Position numbers and translations under genes: made by a program
DNA from: Dokdonella sp.
GTDB taxonomy: Bacteria; Pseudomonadota; Gammaproteobacteria; Xanthomonadales; Rhodanobacteraceae
Reading direction: 5' to 3'
DNA: 64,000 nt
NCBI GenBank assembly: GCA_016712865.1
Contig: JADJQH010000002.1
Coordinates: 620,001 to 684,000 of the forward strand
Notes under the pieces: generated by a model
The model's database searches: none
What the model was told of the DNA's origin: nothing
The model's input: only the letters and a program-made list of their open reading frames with translations
Part shown: piece by piece, positions 26,288 to 35,566 of the stretch
Layout of the letters: each line of letters begins with the position of its first letter
Position numbering within the stretch: position 1 is the stretch's first letter

Positions 26288-27448
26288 ATGAACAACGAAC
26301 CCTACCTGGTCTTTGGGGCACCAAAAATCGAGCAGCCCGAAATCGATGAGGTGGTTGCTTGCATGGAATCCGGCTGGCTGGGTACCGGGCCGCGTGTAGC
26401 CCGCTTCGAGGAGGACTTTGCCAGCTATCAGCAAACCAGCCCAGCGCAGGTTGCCGCGGTGAACTCCTGCACTGCCGCACTGCACGTCAGCATGGTCGCT
26501 GCCGATTTGGAACCGGGTTCCGAGGTCATCACCACGCCATTGACTTTCTGTGCAACGGTCAACGCCATCATCCATGCCGGATTGACGCCGGTTCTCGCCG
26601 ATGTGGACCCGGCGACCCAGTGCATTGATCCTGGTGCCATCGAAGCTGCGATCACCTCGCGCACGCGCGCAATCATTCCTGTCCACTTTGCTGGCAGACC
26701 GTGTGAAATGGACCGAATCATGGCCATCGCACGCAAGCACGACCTTGTTGTCATCGAAGACTGCGCTCACGCCATCGAAACCGAATTCCACGGAAAGAAA
26801 GCCGGCACCTTTGGTGATTTTGGTTGTTACAGTTTCTATGCGACCAAGAATGTCGTGACTGGAGAGGGCGGCATGATTCTGGGGCGGGATGAAGCGCGGA
26901 TCGCCCGCGCCAGGGTGCTGGCCCTGCATGGCATGAGCAAGGATGCCTGGCATCGATTCGGCGACAAGGGCTACAAGCACTATCAGGTTGTCGAAGCCGG
27001 CTTCAAGTACAACATGATGGACCTGCAAGCGGCCATCGGCATCCACCAACTCGCCCGCGTCGAGGCAAACTGGCTGCGACGCAGGGAGATATGGAATCAC
27101 TACCAGCAAGCTTTTGCGGACTTACCCATAGGTTTGCCAACGGAACCCGCAACCAATACCAGACATGCCCATCATCTCTACACAGTGATGGTTGCCCCTG
27201 CCCGCTGCGGGATAACCCGAGACCAATTTCTGGAGCGAACAGACAAAATGCGTATCGGAACCGGAGTGCACTACGTATCGATTCCTGAACACCGCTACTA
27301 TCAGGAGCGTTTCGGCTGGAAACCAGAGCAATGGCCAAACTCCCTGAAAACAGGGCGAGAGACCGCCAGCCTGCCAATCTCCCCACGAATTGACAACAGC
27401 TCACTTAGCCGAGTTATCACTGCTGTAACGAACAGCGTCAGGAAATAG
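26288..27448 (+). CDS. DegT/DnrJ/EryC1/StrS family aminotransferase
   Basis: This is a PLP-dependent sugar aminotransferase of the ArnB/WbpE/PglE type, transferring an amino group from glutamate to a nucleotide-linked keto sugar. The 386-residue product has the N-terminal GSGWLGTGPRVARFEEDFA-like segment, IPVHFAGRPCEMD, the Asp-containing VVIEDCAHAIET and the PLP-lysine motif YSFYATKNVVTGEGGMI. The ATG follows GGAGAT. It is convergent with the methyltransferase gene downstream, overlapping it by 11 nt. It suggests that an amino sugar is present in the glycan made here, probably attached to pilin or surface polysaccharide. Confidence 0.9.
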   Translation: MNNEPYLVFGAPKIEQPEIDEVVACMESGWLGTGPRVARFEEDFASYQQTSPAQVAAVNSCTAALHVSMVAADLEPGSEVITTPLTFCATVNAIIHAGLTPVLADVDPATQCIDPGAIEAAITSRTRAIIPVHFAGRPCEMDRIMAIARKHDLVVIEDCAHAIETEFHGKKAGTFGDFGCYSFYATKNVVTGEGGMILGRDEARIARARVLALHGMSKDAWHRFGDKGYKHYQVVEAGFKYNMMDLQAAIGIHQLARVEANWLRRREIWNHYQQAFADLPIGLPTEPATNTRHAHHLYTVMVAPARCGITRDQFLERTDKMRIGTGVHYVSIPEHRYYQERFGWKPEQWPNSLKTGRETASLPISPRIDNSSLSRVITAVTNSVRK

Positions 27449-28244
27449 ATCTCTTGCGGAATAGAAATGTCGCGTCAGCGTAATCGTACCGCGGCAATCC
27501 AAGCCGATCCCACAAAAATGACTCGAGTTTCGCAATCAACCTATATACCTTCTTTGGTATCAATCCGTACCGAATCGCATAGATCAGTGGAAATCGACCT
27601 CGCCGAATCTGCCGCCAGCCTTCGCAAATAAATCCGGCCGCCTCAAACAATTCCACAATTTCTTTGGCACTTCGTTGCAATTTGAGATTTTCTCGATCTT
27701 CCAGCGCCACGGCCCGCACTTGTTCAACTGCAACAACTATTCCGCCGGGGCTCAAGACTCGATAGAACTCGTCGCAAATATCACGGAATTCGTGATCCTC
27801 CCGAAAATACAAGAGCACACCACCGGTTGTGATGGCGTTCAGACATTCATCAGCCATTGGCAGCCTTTGTCCGTCGTACTGAAACAACCGACCGAGAAGT
27901 TCGGGACTTCTCTGAATTGCATTTCGAAGCATTACTGGCGAAATGTCCGCGCCGATTGCAAAAATCTGTGGCCGCTCGAGCCCAAACCTCGAAAGGAAGG
28001 TCCCAGTACCGCACCCAAAATCTAGTAGAACTCCATCATTGGGCACTCCCGTCAGCCCTGAATGAGTAGCGAGATCACGTACCAAAGCAATGTAGGCGTT
28101 TTTTCTCCCAGCCTTGTCGCTCGGATCAATTGCAGCGGCATCACCTGCGACTTTCCCGAGCTTATCCCAAAATTCCTTGCTAGCTGATCTGGATCGAGTG
28201 ACCCGAGCAGTACATGTCCCCGGTGTACGACGGTGCGTGCTCAA
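27438..28244 (-). CDS. class I SAM-dependent methyltransferase
   Basis: This is the last gene of the minus-strand island 33692-27438. The 268-residue product has motif I LDFGCGTGTFLSRFG near residue 83, a later acidic strand and the FYRVLSPGGIVVAVEQVRA post-motif region typical of small-molecule methyltransferases. Translation starts at a TTG (28244) that overlaps the TGA of the upstream membrane protein (TTGA), a coupled arrangement. Its 3' end overlaps the aminotransferase gene on the other strand. The substrate is unknown; glycan or lipid-linked sugar methylation fits the context. Confidence 0.82.
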   Translation of the reverse strand: MSTHRRTPGTCTARVTRSRSASKEFWDKLGKVAGDAAAIDPSDKAGRKNAYIALVRDLATHSGLTGVPNDGVLLDFGCGTGTFLSRFGLERPQIFAIGADISPVMLRNAIQRSPELLGRLFQYDGQRLPMADECLNAITTGGVLLYFREDHEFRDICDEFYRVLSPGGIVVAVEQVRAVALEDRENLKLQRSAKEIVELFEAAGFICEGWRQIRRGRFPLIYAIRYGLIPKKVYRLIAKLESFLWDRLGLPRYDYADATFLFRKRSIS

Positions 28245-29128
28245 ACTTCGCTCCCAAATAGTTTTTTGCGGTAAGCGACAATGACAATTCCGGCGGTAAC
28301 TAGTTCACTCACTGTGAAAGCCAAGCGAGCGACTACCGCGAAAGTTCCGCCTATTTCACCCGGGATCCCAAAACTCTCACATAAAACGACGAACCCACCT
28401 TCGCGAACCACCAGTCCGCCAGGAGTGATACTAACAAGACTCCCAACTAGCCACGCGACGGCGTAGAGCGCCAACATGAGGAAACTATACTCGCCGCCAG
28501 AAGAGAACGACTTGCAAACAAGCCATGCAACAAGGGCAAACGCCACCCACTCAAGCGCCAACAGGACCAGAACGCAGGCCGTTTGGCCAACCGACATCCA
28601 TTCTGGACCAGCAATCCCCAAATATCTCGCAATCCCGCCTCGCCACAACCAAGCACCCACAACAAAAAAAGAGATGGGTAAAAGAATCGCCTTCCCACCC
28701 AACGAGATTCCAAGAACTAGCAAGCTTCCAAACGTACCTAAGCAGAGCTGTGACAACGAGGCTGCGATCGCCATTCGATTGCCTACTCGTTTTCCTATGT
28801 TCATTATTTGATATGCGAAAGACCATACTCTCCCAGGGAGATACTTCAATGGCTGGGAAAGCAAGTAAATCCCGGCAGTTCGCAACACTGGCTCGGGGCT
28901 TGTGACACCCGGATGAGCCAGTAGTCCGAGCTCGAGCGATGCGAAAACCAGCATTACTGATCCGGCGACAGCCGCACCTACCAAGGCCATCAAATCCAAG
29001 TTTCCAACCAATAGGACAATCTCTCGCCACTGCCGCCCCACTCCCCAAAGAAGTGCGGAAGCTGCCGCAATGAATACGGTGACACTTACGATTCTACGAG
29101 CATAAGGCGAGACTGCGTCAAATCTCAT
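28241..29128 (-). CDS. lysylphosphatidylglycerol synthase-type TM protein (UPF0104/AglD-like flippase family)
   Basis: The 295-residue polytopic membrane protein has about eight hydrophobic helices and the motif SITPGGLVVREGGFV near residue 236. This corresponds to the P-GGLGVREG signature of the LPG_synthase_TM / UPF0104 family, whose members are found in glycan clusters and may move lipid-linked substrates. The ATG at 29128 overlaps the upstream stop (TAATG). Lower GC than the flanking pil genes suggests the island was acquired. Function is inferred from family and neighbourhood. Confidence 0.78.
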   Translation of the reverse strand: MRFDAVSPYARRIVSVTVFIAAASALLWGVGRQWREIVLLVGNLDLMALVGAAVAGSVMLVFASLELGLLAHPGVTSPEPVLRTAGIYLLSQPLKYLPGRVWSFAYQIMNIGKRVGNRMAIAASLSQLCLGTFGSLLVLGISLGGKAILLPISFFVVGAWLWRGGIARYLGIAGPEWMSVGQTACVLVLLALEWVAFALVAWLVCKSFSSGGEYSFLMLALYAVAWLVGSLVSITPGGLVVREGGFVVLCESFGIPGEIGGTFAVVARLAFTVSELVTAGIVIVAYRKKLFGSEV

Positions 29129-30027
29129 TAGATGTCCCGTTGCAGACGTCGAAGCGTAGTCATAACTGCCACGATCGAGCGACCAACTAACGAAAGCGGC
29201 GCAACAAAATATCTACGCTTCCTGCTCGCTGCCCCAAAACTTTCTTTGTACTCCACCAGCGACGACTGATTGCGAGGACTCGTGAGCATATTGAACTGAG
29301 AACAACCAAACTCGCGACTGCGTTCGATAGCCCAAACCATGCCAATGTATCCAGGCCTCAAATGGGAAAACTCCTCCAGAAATCCTCCATGCAGGTAGTA
29401 GCTGCGATCGGCGGAATGACAAGCAACTATGAATCCACATGTCGTTTGCTCAGCATCACAAACCACGCCAATAGACACGCTTTTGTTGACAGCCGCCATC
29501 CCGCATAGTGCTTGAAAATACCCAAGCGTATATCGATGCCGTCCGTTCCGTCGCTTGATCACCTCCGAATACATTCGATGCAGCAACGATCCTTCATCTG
29601 GTCGCGCCGTTCTGATTGTAACGCCGAGCTTTCTTGCTTTCCTGACCTTCGAGGCCACACTTCTCGCCAACTGACTCTCCTGCCAAACCTTCAAGTCTTC
29701 GATACAGGTCTCGACAAGATCAACCTCGTGAACAAGCCCGGGCGAGCCAGCCACCACAGATGCAATTGTGCTTAGCCTGGCAATGTGCACACCTGAGGCA
29801 CGAAGAACGCGAAAAGTCGACTCAATCGAACGAATTTCAGACGCCGCGTCATCCTCCAGGCCCACGGGAAAATTAACGTATGCGACCTTCACTCCATACT
29901 TGCTGAAGACCGTCCAAACCAACAAGTTGCCGGAGTCCCCAACGGTCTCGATTCTTTCAGCTCCAAAACCCTTGCGAAGAACTTCGCTCCATTCATGGCT
30001 GTTAAGCAGGGAACAGTGCTTGAGCAT
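29128..30027 (-). CDS. FemAB/GNAT-type aminoacyl- or acyltransferase
   Basis: The 299-residue product resembles the FemAB-related GNAT acyltransferases often found in exopolysaccharide loci. It has SKVRKARKLGVTIRTA, then RHRYTLGYFQALCGM, GFIVACHSADRSYYLHGGF, and LRPGYIGMVWAIERSREFG followed by FNMLTSPRNQSSLVEYKESFG. These are the second-domain signature. Members transfer amino acids or acyl groups to peptidoglycan or glycans. The ATG at 30027 is one base after the stop of the preceding methyltransferase gene. In this island it could decorate an amino sugar made by the DegT enzyme; that is inference. Confidence 0.75.
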   Translation of the reverse strand: MLKHCSLLNSHEWSEVLRKGFGAERIETVGDSGNLLVWTVFSKYGVKVAYVNFPVGLEDDAASEIRSIESTFRVLRASGVHIARLSTIASVVAGSPGLVHEVDLVETCIEDLKVWQESQLARSVASKVRKARKLGVTIRTARPDEGSLLHRMYSEVIKRRNGRHRYTLGYFQALCGMAAVNKSVSIGVVCDAEQTTCGFIVACHSADRSYYLHGGFLEEFSHLRPGYIGMVWAIERSREFGCSQFNMLTSPRNQSSLVEYKESFGAASRKRRYFVAPLSLVGRSIVAVMTTLRRLQRDI

Positions 30028-30028
30028 G

Positions 30029-30772
30029 TCAGACCTTTTTGCTCAACACGTAAACAAATGCTGGTGAGATCGGAACCAGCAGCTGGTGGACACACCTCGG
30101 AAGCTTACCGATGATCCTTGCCAGCACATCCATTGCTCCTTCGCCCTCGGACACAAGCATGCGATCAGGAATTGCATTGCGGGGCTTGAGCCCGGCTTGT
30201 TCGAACCACGCATTCAATCTCCAACTGCTTACAGAATACGCATCCAAGTCAAGGCATCTCCTGGATCCCAATACTTTCATCAAGCGTAGCGCTTGCGCTC
30301 TCGGCATCCAATGAACGAACGGCCAAAACACGTGGGGCTCTATCGGCCAAAGGAGGTTGGGTCCAGCGAAGTAGCAAACACCTGTGGGCTTCAGAACACG
30401 ATGAATATTCCGCAGCAGCGCCAAGGGGTTGCCAACATGCTCGTACACCTGATTGCAGACAACGACATCGAAGGATGCGTCGGGCACAGGCGGTAATTCA
30501 CAATCAAACACACCCACGTAGAGCGAAAGATTGGCATGCCTGGACATGGCATCTTGCCAAGAAGGCCATGCCTCGGGGTCGATACCATGAATCTGGCGCA
30601 CTGATCCTGCGAGTGCGGCGGCAATGCCTCCACTTCCACATCCCACATCGAGCCACCTTCCATCGGCAACCTCCGGCCCACAACAGTGTTCCAGGGTTCG
30701 CCAAATGGCAAGTGCTTTTCGATCGCGTGCCTCATTGCCCCATCGCGGCGTGCGTTGAGCTGTATCAACCAT
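30029..30772 (-). CDS. class I SAM-dependent methyltransferase
   Basis: From ATG 30772 (MVDTAQRTPRWGNEARDRKA) the product has 247 residues. It has motif I WLDVGCGSGGIAAALAG near residue 45, FDVVVCNQVYEHVGNPLALL and HRVLKPTGVCYFAGPN. The frame extends to a TTG at 30826, but that would overlap the upstream gene by about 60 nt. It overlaps the glycosyltransferase stop by 8 nt and is followed by the FemAB-like gene after 1 nt. Substrate unknown. Confidence 0.82.
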   Translation of the reverse strand: MVDTAQRTPRWGNEARDRKALAIWRTLEHCCGPEVADGRWLDVGCGSGGIAAALAGSVRQIHGIDPEAWPSWQDAMSRHANLSLYVGVFDCELPPVPDASFDVVVCNQVYEHVGNPLALLRNIHRVLKPTGVCYFAGPNLLWPIEPHVFWPFVHWMPRAQALRLMKVLGSRRCLDLDAYSVSSWRLNAWFEQAGLKPRNAIPDRMLVSEGEGAMDVLARIIGKLPRCVHQLLVPISPAFVYVLSKKV

Positions 30773-31922
30773 TAAGAAAAGCTCGCACGGGTGCCATGAG
30801 CTTCTCGATGGATCGCGCAAGCTCAAACTCTGAAGCTCGCATTTTCGTCCCCTCAGAAAACGTCATTGGCGACGATTGCAGCGCACGCGACAGTGCGTCG
30901 GCGAACGCAGATGGCTCAATCGAGGCAGCCGATAAACCGCATTGTGGCGCAGTCTTGATCAGGTGCTGCAGATCGCCGACTGGCATTGCCACAACCGGCG
31001 CACCCAACTTCATCGCATCGGAGAAGATTACCGGAATGCTTTCGATGCGGGAGGGAATCAAGACGTAGTCGGCGCGAAGCAACGCAGCCACGGCCTGCAC
31101 CTTATCGAGATAGCCTCGCAATTCGACGGGCCGACCCGCCGCCCGAAGCTCACCCACTCCATGGCGTACGATCTCCTCCAGCGGGCCGCCGCCGCAAATC
31201 TCCACGGTTGAAATCCGACTCCAATCTTCCTCGCGCAGTAATTTGAGCGCGTCGAGCAACAGATCCAGCCCTTTGTTCAGGTGCCAGCGCCCAAGAAACA
31301 ACAAACGATAGGGAGGATTGACGCGAAGCGGCTCGGTACGAACTGCGTCGATGCGCCGGGTGCTGGGCAGGAACTCAATTTTTCGGCCGCCAATTTGCCG
31401 CGCATCCTCAGCCAGTTGAATTCCATCTGCATAGGCGCACTTGGCCCACTGGATTACCCTGGCGAGATACGAGCGAACGAGCGGAATACGACCGAGACCC
31501 CACACATCACTGCCCAGCAGCCACACCGAGTAATCGATTTTGGATTCGCGCGCCACGCGACGTGCCCATTCGCCGCATGGCAATCCCCATAGAGCGAGAA
31601 TGTGCGATGTTTCCCCGCAGTTGACCGCCGCTCTGGTCGATTCGAGCCCTCCGCGCAAGACTTTCCGGATCCAGCGAAGATCGCCAAGCCGCCAGGGCTT
31701 CAAAGTCGAAAGCGGTTTGCTGGGTGCGGCAAACCGGAACACCTCGATATTGTTTCCCCAAGTCTCTCGCCCGGCTTACACGCCTGGGGCTACAACGCGC
31801 ACCGGAGTTTTCACAGCCACTTCTTCCACCAAGTCGCTCACGAACGATCCGGCAGCTTCGCTCCCATCGCCCGCAATTGGAAACGATGTCGTCACCAGCA
31901 CCAGCGCGCGTGACTTGGTCAT
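30765..31922 (-). pseudogene. GT4 family glycosyltransferase interrupted by an in-frame TAA
   Basis: The N-terminal part MTKSRALVLVTTSFP (ATG 31922, overlapping the upstream TGA as ATGA) and the C-terminal GT-B part are in the same frame. They are separated by one TAA at 31776-31778, in the context VVAPGV-stop-AGRETWGNN. The downstream part has LFLGRWHLNKGLDLLLDAL, CGGGPLEEIV and the ADYVLIPSRIESIPVIFSDAM donor-binding motif with the GT4 E-x7-E-like spacing. The total of about 385 codons is normal for GT4. A single CAA-to-TAA change would explain it. A shortened protein starting near 31742 could be made but would lack the acceptor domain start. Confidence 0.75.
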
Positions 31923-32650
31923 GGCCGCAATGCACCGATTCGATAGCCCGCTCCCAGCGCCGACCACGAAGGCATCAAGAGCCCTCCCAGCCGGGCAAGC
32001 AAATTGATCAGCGGGATTGCAATCAGAATCAACGGGATGAAAACCACTGAAAAATGTCGGCGCTGAAGAGATTCGACCGCCATACCCCCTAGTGCCAAAC
32101 AGGCAATCAGTCCGGCGGTTTCCGAACTACCAAGAGAAGGTTCCAGCTTGCTCAGCTTGAGGCCAGATAGCTCGATCTCACGCTGCAAACCATGTGCGGT
32201 GTATCGCTGATAGTCGTGGGGCGCGTCGTGGATTGGATACAGGAACGGCATGGAAAGCAGCACCTGTCCCTTGGGTCGCACGACACGGGCAATTTCACTC
32301 AACGCTTGGTGCGGCTCACGAAGATGCTCCAGCACCTCCAGCATTATGACCGTATCGAAACATGCATCGGGGAATGGCAGTCTCGCTGCATCACCAAACA
32401 CGTCAGGACATGCACCATACAGGCCCCCTCCGGTAGTGGGATAGTCCAGGCCAACATACTGGCAGTCAGGCAGAAGCGCGCCCCGAATCCAGCGATCGGC
32501 ACAGCCGATATCCAGCACTCGCCCCCTGGCCGACTCTCGCACCCATCGCCTGGTTTCCACATTGCTCCCCAGCAGCCATTGTGGATGCAATGGTGTGCGA
32601 CGCAGCCCGCGCGCGGCACTTGCAATGCTGCTTCGCATGTTGCGTTTCAA
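31919..32650 (-). CDS. class I SAM-dependent methyltransferase with C-terminal membrane segment
   Basis: The 243-residue product has motif I RVLDIGCADRWIRGAL near residue 45, DVFGDAARLPFPDACFDTVIMLEVLEHL and VVRPKGQVLLSMPFLYPIHDAPHD, typical of methyltransferases of polysaccharide loci. Near residues 195-225 a hydrophobic stretch (FIPLILIAIPLINLLARLG) suggests membrane association. Its TGA overlaps the start of the GT4 gene. About 190 nt without a visible gene separates it from the GT2 gene upstream. Confidence 0.8.
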   Translation of the reverse strand: MKRNMRSSIASAARGLRRTPLHPQWLLGSNVETRRWVRESARGRVLDIGCADRWIRGALLPDCQYVGLDYPTTGGGLYGACPDVFGDAARLPFPDACFDTVIMLEVLEHLREPHQALSEIARVVRPKGQVLLSMPFLYPIHDAPHDYQRYTAHGLQREIELSGLKLSKLEPSLGSSETAGLIACLALGGMAVESLQRRHFSVVFIPLILIAIPLINLLARLGGLLMPSWSALGAGYRIGALRP

Positions 32651-32843
32651 CGTTGGTCCAAACTGATCGGGGCGCGGATCGAGTTTCCGAGCATGCTTGC
32701 ATGAACGAATTGTAATTGAGCGTTTAATTCCATATGCGGAGTTGAATTATCCCGACGAACGCTCCCAGAAAGCTCGCTGCTTCCGCCATTCCTATCGGGC
32801 TTTCGCCTCCAACTCAGCGCCCTCGATCGAAGTAGATCGAAGT

Positions 32844-33692
32844 TCATGATTCCCGCCTGTAAGTCAAGGCGGTGATCTGCTCGGAGATCAGACCAATCAG
32901 GAAGATAATGACCGATGCGCTGATCAGCAACGCGCTCATGTTGGTAAAGCGATGCTGCGTGACAAAAGTCCACGCATAGTACCCAAGACCCAACAGGAAA
33001 AATGTCGCGCTGGCCGGCACGAACAACTTGAGTGGCGAGTACAGGGTTGCGATCTTGAAGATGATCAGCAGGAAGCGCAGCCCATCACGCAGTGGTTTGA
33101 TGTGGCTCTTGCCGATGCGTTTGGCGACCGGAATCGGCTCGTAGGCCACCGCGTAGGCGCTGCGGAAAAAGGCCATGGTGCAGGTGGTGGGATAGGAAAA
33201 TCCGTTGGGCAAAAGATGCAGGAACTCGCGGAACTTGTCGGCACGCACGGCGCGGAAGCCCGAGGTGAGGTCCTTGACATGGAAGCCCGTGATTCTGCTG
33301 GCCAGCCAATTGTAAAGGGCATTGGCCAAGCCTCGGCCTACCCCGGCCTGACCTGACCAGTCGCGAGCACCGACCACCATGTCAAAACCCTCGTCAAGGC
33401 GCTGGAGCAGACGATCAACCAGGTCCGGGGAGTGCTGACCGTCAGCATCCATGAATACGATGATTTCGCCCTTCGCCGCTCGCGCGCCGCGCTTGATGGC
33501 GGCACCATTGCCCATTGAGTAGGGCTGTCGCAAGCATTTGATTTCGTTCCGAATGCAGATTTCGAGGGTGGCGTCATTCGACCCGTCATCCACGACTAGA
33601 ATTTCGGCGGCCGGAAAGCCGGATTTCAGCCTGGGCAGCAATTCGGTGAGTGCCGCAGCCTCATTCTTGGCAGGCAGGACAATACTGAGCAT
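32844..33692 (-). CDS. glycosyltransferase family 2 (dolichol-phosphate mannosyltransferase-like)
   Basis: The 282-residue protein begins MLSIVLPAKNEAAALTELLP. It has the GT-A donor-binding motifs EILVVDDGSNDATLEI and IVFMDADGQHSPDLVDRL, then TSGFRAVRADKF. Two C-terminal membrane helices follow (about residues 220-240 and 250-270). This is the architecture of undecaprenyl- or dolichyl-phosphate sugar synthases. It would load a sugar on a lipid carrier for a GT-C transferase such as the membrane protein after pilA. First gene of the minus-strand island and divergent from pilB. Confidence 0.87.
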   Translation of the reverse strand: MLSIVLPAKNEAAALTELLPRLKSGFPAAEILVVDDGSNDATLEICIRNEIKCLRQPYSMGNGAAIKRGARAAKGEIIVFMDADGQHSPDLVDRLLQRLDEGFDMVVGARDWSGQAGVGRGLANALYNWLASRITGFHVKDLTSGFRAVRADKFREFLHLLPNGFSYPTTCTMAFFRSAYAVAYEPIPVAKRIGKSHIKPLRDGLRFLLIIFKIATLYSPLKLFVPASATFFLLGLGYYAWTFVTQHRFTNMSALLISASVIIFLIGLISEQITALTYRRES

Positions 33693-33835
33693 GACACCCC
33701 CATGGCCGGGACACGAAAGCGAATCGGCGCAAATTTTTGTGTGGATTGCGCCACTATACTGCCGGGCAGGTGTTCTTTCGGCAATCCATTTGCGGTAGAT
33801 TCGACAATGGTTTCGGGGACTTGCGCGACATTCTT

Positions 33836-35563
33836 ATGGCAACACAGTTGAATTCGGGCACATTGACGGGCCTTTCCGGCATCAGTCGGCGTTTGGTTGC
33901 CGAGGGACTCCTCGGTGAAAACGACGCGCGCAAGGCCCTGGAAGACGCCAGCAAGCAGAAAATCCCCATCGGTGCCTGGCTGGTAGAGAACGGCTTGGTG
34001 GCCAGCGACCAGATCGCCCTGGCTTCTGCATTCGAGTTCGGCGTGCCGCTGTTTGACGTCACTGCGCTGGATCTGGCGCAAATCCCGCTCAAGCTGGTCA
34101 AGGAAGAGCTGATCAACAAGCACAAGGCGTTGCCCCTGTTCAAGCGTGGCAACCGCCTGTTCGTTGGCGTTTCCGATCCCACCAACCTGCGTGCGCTGGA
34201 TGAGATCAAGTTCCAGTCGAACCACATCATCGAACCCATCCTGGTCGATGAGCAGCAGTTGGTGCGCGCCATCGAGAACGCACACAACGCCACCGCCACT
34301 ACCATTGCCGACATGGATGACACGGAAGGTCTGGAAGACCTCGACGTGGGCGATGCGGGTGACGACGAAGGCGGAACCGGGGTCGACGCAAACACTGCCG
34401 ATGATGCTCCGGTGGTCAAGTTCGTCAACAAGGTGTTGGTGGATGCCATCAAGCGCGGCGCATCGGATATCCACTTCGAGCCTTATGAGTCCAATTACCG
34501 GGTGCGTTTGCGCATGGACGGCATGCTCAAGCATGTCGCCTCACCGCCAATCAAGCTGACCCCGCGCATTTCTTCACGCATCAAGGTGATGGCTGGCCTG
34601 GACATTGCCGAGCGCCGCGTACCGCAGGATGGCCGCATCAAGCTCAACCTGTCGAAATCAAAGTCTGTCGATTTCCGCGTCAGCACCTGCCCGACGTTGT
34701 TCGGCGAGAAGATCGTGTTGCGTATTCTCGATGGCTCGGCTGCCAAGCTCGGAATCGACAAGCTGGGCTACGAAGACGACCAGCGCGATCTGTTTCTCAG
34801 CGCCATCGAGAAACCGTACGGCATGGTGCTGGTGACCGGCCCCACCGGTTCGGGCAAAACCGTATCGCTCTATACCGCGCTCAACATCCTCAATACCGAA
34901 GGGCGCAACATCTCCACGGTTGAAGATCCCGTCGAAATCCGCGTGCCGGGCATCAATCAGGTGCAGCAGAACCAGAAGCGTGGCATGACCTTTGCCGCCG
35001 CGCTGCGCTCATTCCTGCGCCAGGACCCGGATGTGGTGATGGTGGGTGAGATTCGTGATCTGGAAACTGCGGAAATCGCCATCAAGGCCGCGCAGACCGG
35101 CCACATGGTGCTGTCCACGCTGCATACCAACGATGCGCCGCAGACGGTCGCGCGCCTGATGAACATGGGTATCGCGCCGTACAACATCACCTCATCGGTC
35201 ACCCTGATCATCGCCCAACGGCTGGCTCGTCGCCTGCACACCTGTCACCGCCCGCTGCAGCTACCCGAAGCCGCGTTGTTGGCGGAAGGCTTCAGCGCTG
35301 CCGACATTGCCGCGGGAATGAACCTTCAGGAAGCCGTGGGCTGTTCAGCCTGCAACGAGGGCTACAAGGGTCGAACCGGCGTGTACCAGGTGATGCCGCT
35401 GACCGAATCGATTGCCAAGATCATTCTGTCGGGCGGCTCTGCCATCCAGATTGCTGACCAGGCCCGCGAGGACGGAATCCGTGACCTGCGTGCTTCCGCT
35501 CTGCTCAAGGCACGCAACGGCATTACCAGCCTTGCCGAAATCAACCGAGTGACCAAGGACTAA
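33836..35563 (+). CDS. pilB: type IV pilus assembly ATPase PilB
   Basis: PilB is the hexameric ATPase that powers pilus extension. The 575-residue protein has the N-terminal MshEN domain (residues about 10-150). Its secretion-ATPase core has Walker A GPTGSGKT, the Asp box EDPVEI, Walker B VVMVGEIRD and the His box STLHTNDA. The Zn-binding region near residue 470 reads RRLHTCHRP ... GCSACNEGYKGR. Compared with the CxxC...CxxC I expect in PilB, the first Cys is replaced by His and one residue is missing. Start ATG 33836 (MATQLNSGTLTG). It is followed by pilC after 3 nt. Confidence 0.97.
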   Translation: MATQLNSGTLTGLSGISRRLVAEGLLGENDARKALEDASKQKIPIGAWLVENGLVASDQIALASAFEFGVPLFDVTALDLAQIPLKLVKEELINKHKALPLFKRGNRLFVGVSDPTNLRALDEIKFQSNHIIEPILVDEQQLVRAIENAHNATATTIADMDDTEGLEDLDVGDAGDDEGGTGVDANTADDAPVVKFVNKVLVDAIKRGASDIHFEPYESNYRVRLRMDGMLKHVASPPIKLTPRISSRIKVMAGLDIAERRVPQDGRIKLNLSKSKSVDFRVSTCPTLFGEKIVLRILDGSAAKLGIDKLGYEDDQRDLFLSAIEKPYGMVLVTGPTGSGKTVSLYTALNILNTEGRNISTVEDPVEIRVPGINQVQQNQKRGMTFAAALRSFLRQDPDVVMVGEIRDLETAEIAIKAAQTGHMVLSTLHTNDAPQTVARLMNMGIAPYNITSSVTLIIAQRLARRLHTCHRPLQLPEAALLAEGFSAADIAAGMNLQEAVGCSACNEGYKGRTGVYQVMPLTESIAKIILSGGSAIQIADQAREDGIRDLRASALLKARNGITSLAEINRVTKD

Positions 35564-35566
35564 GCC

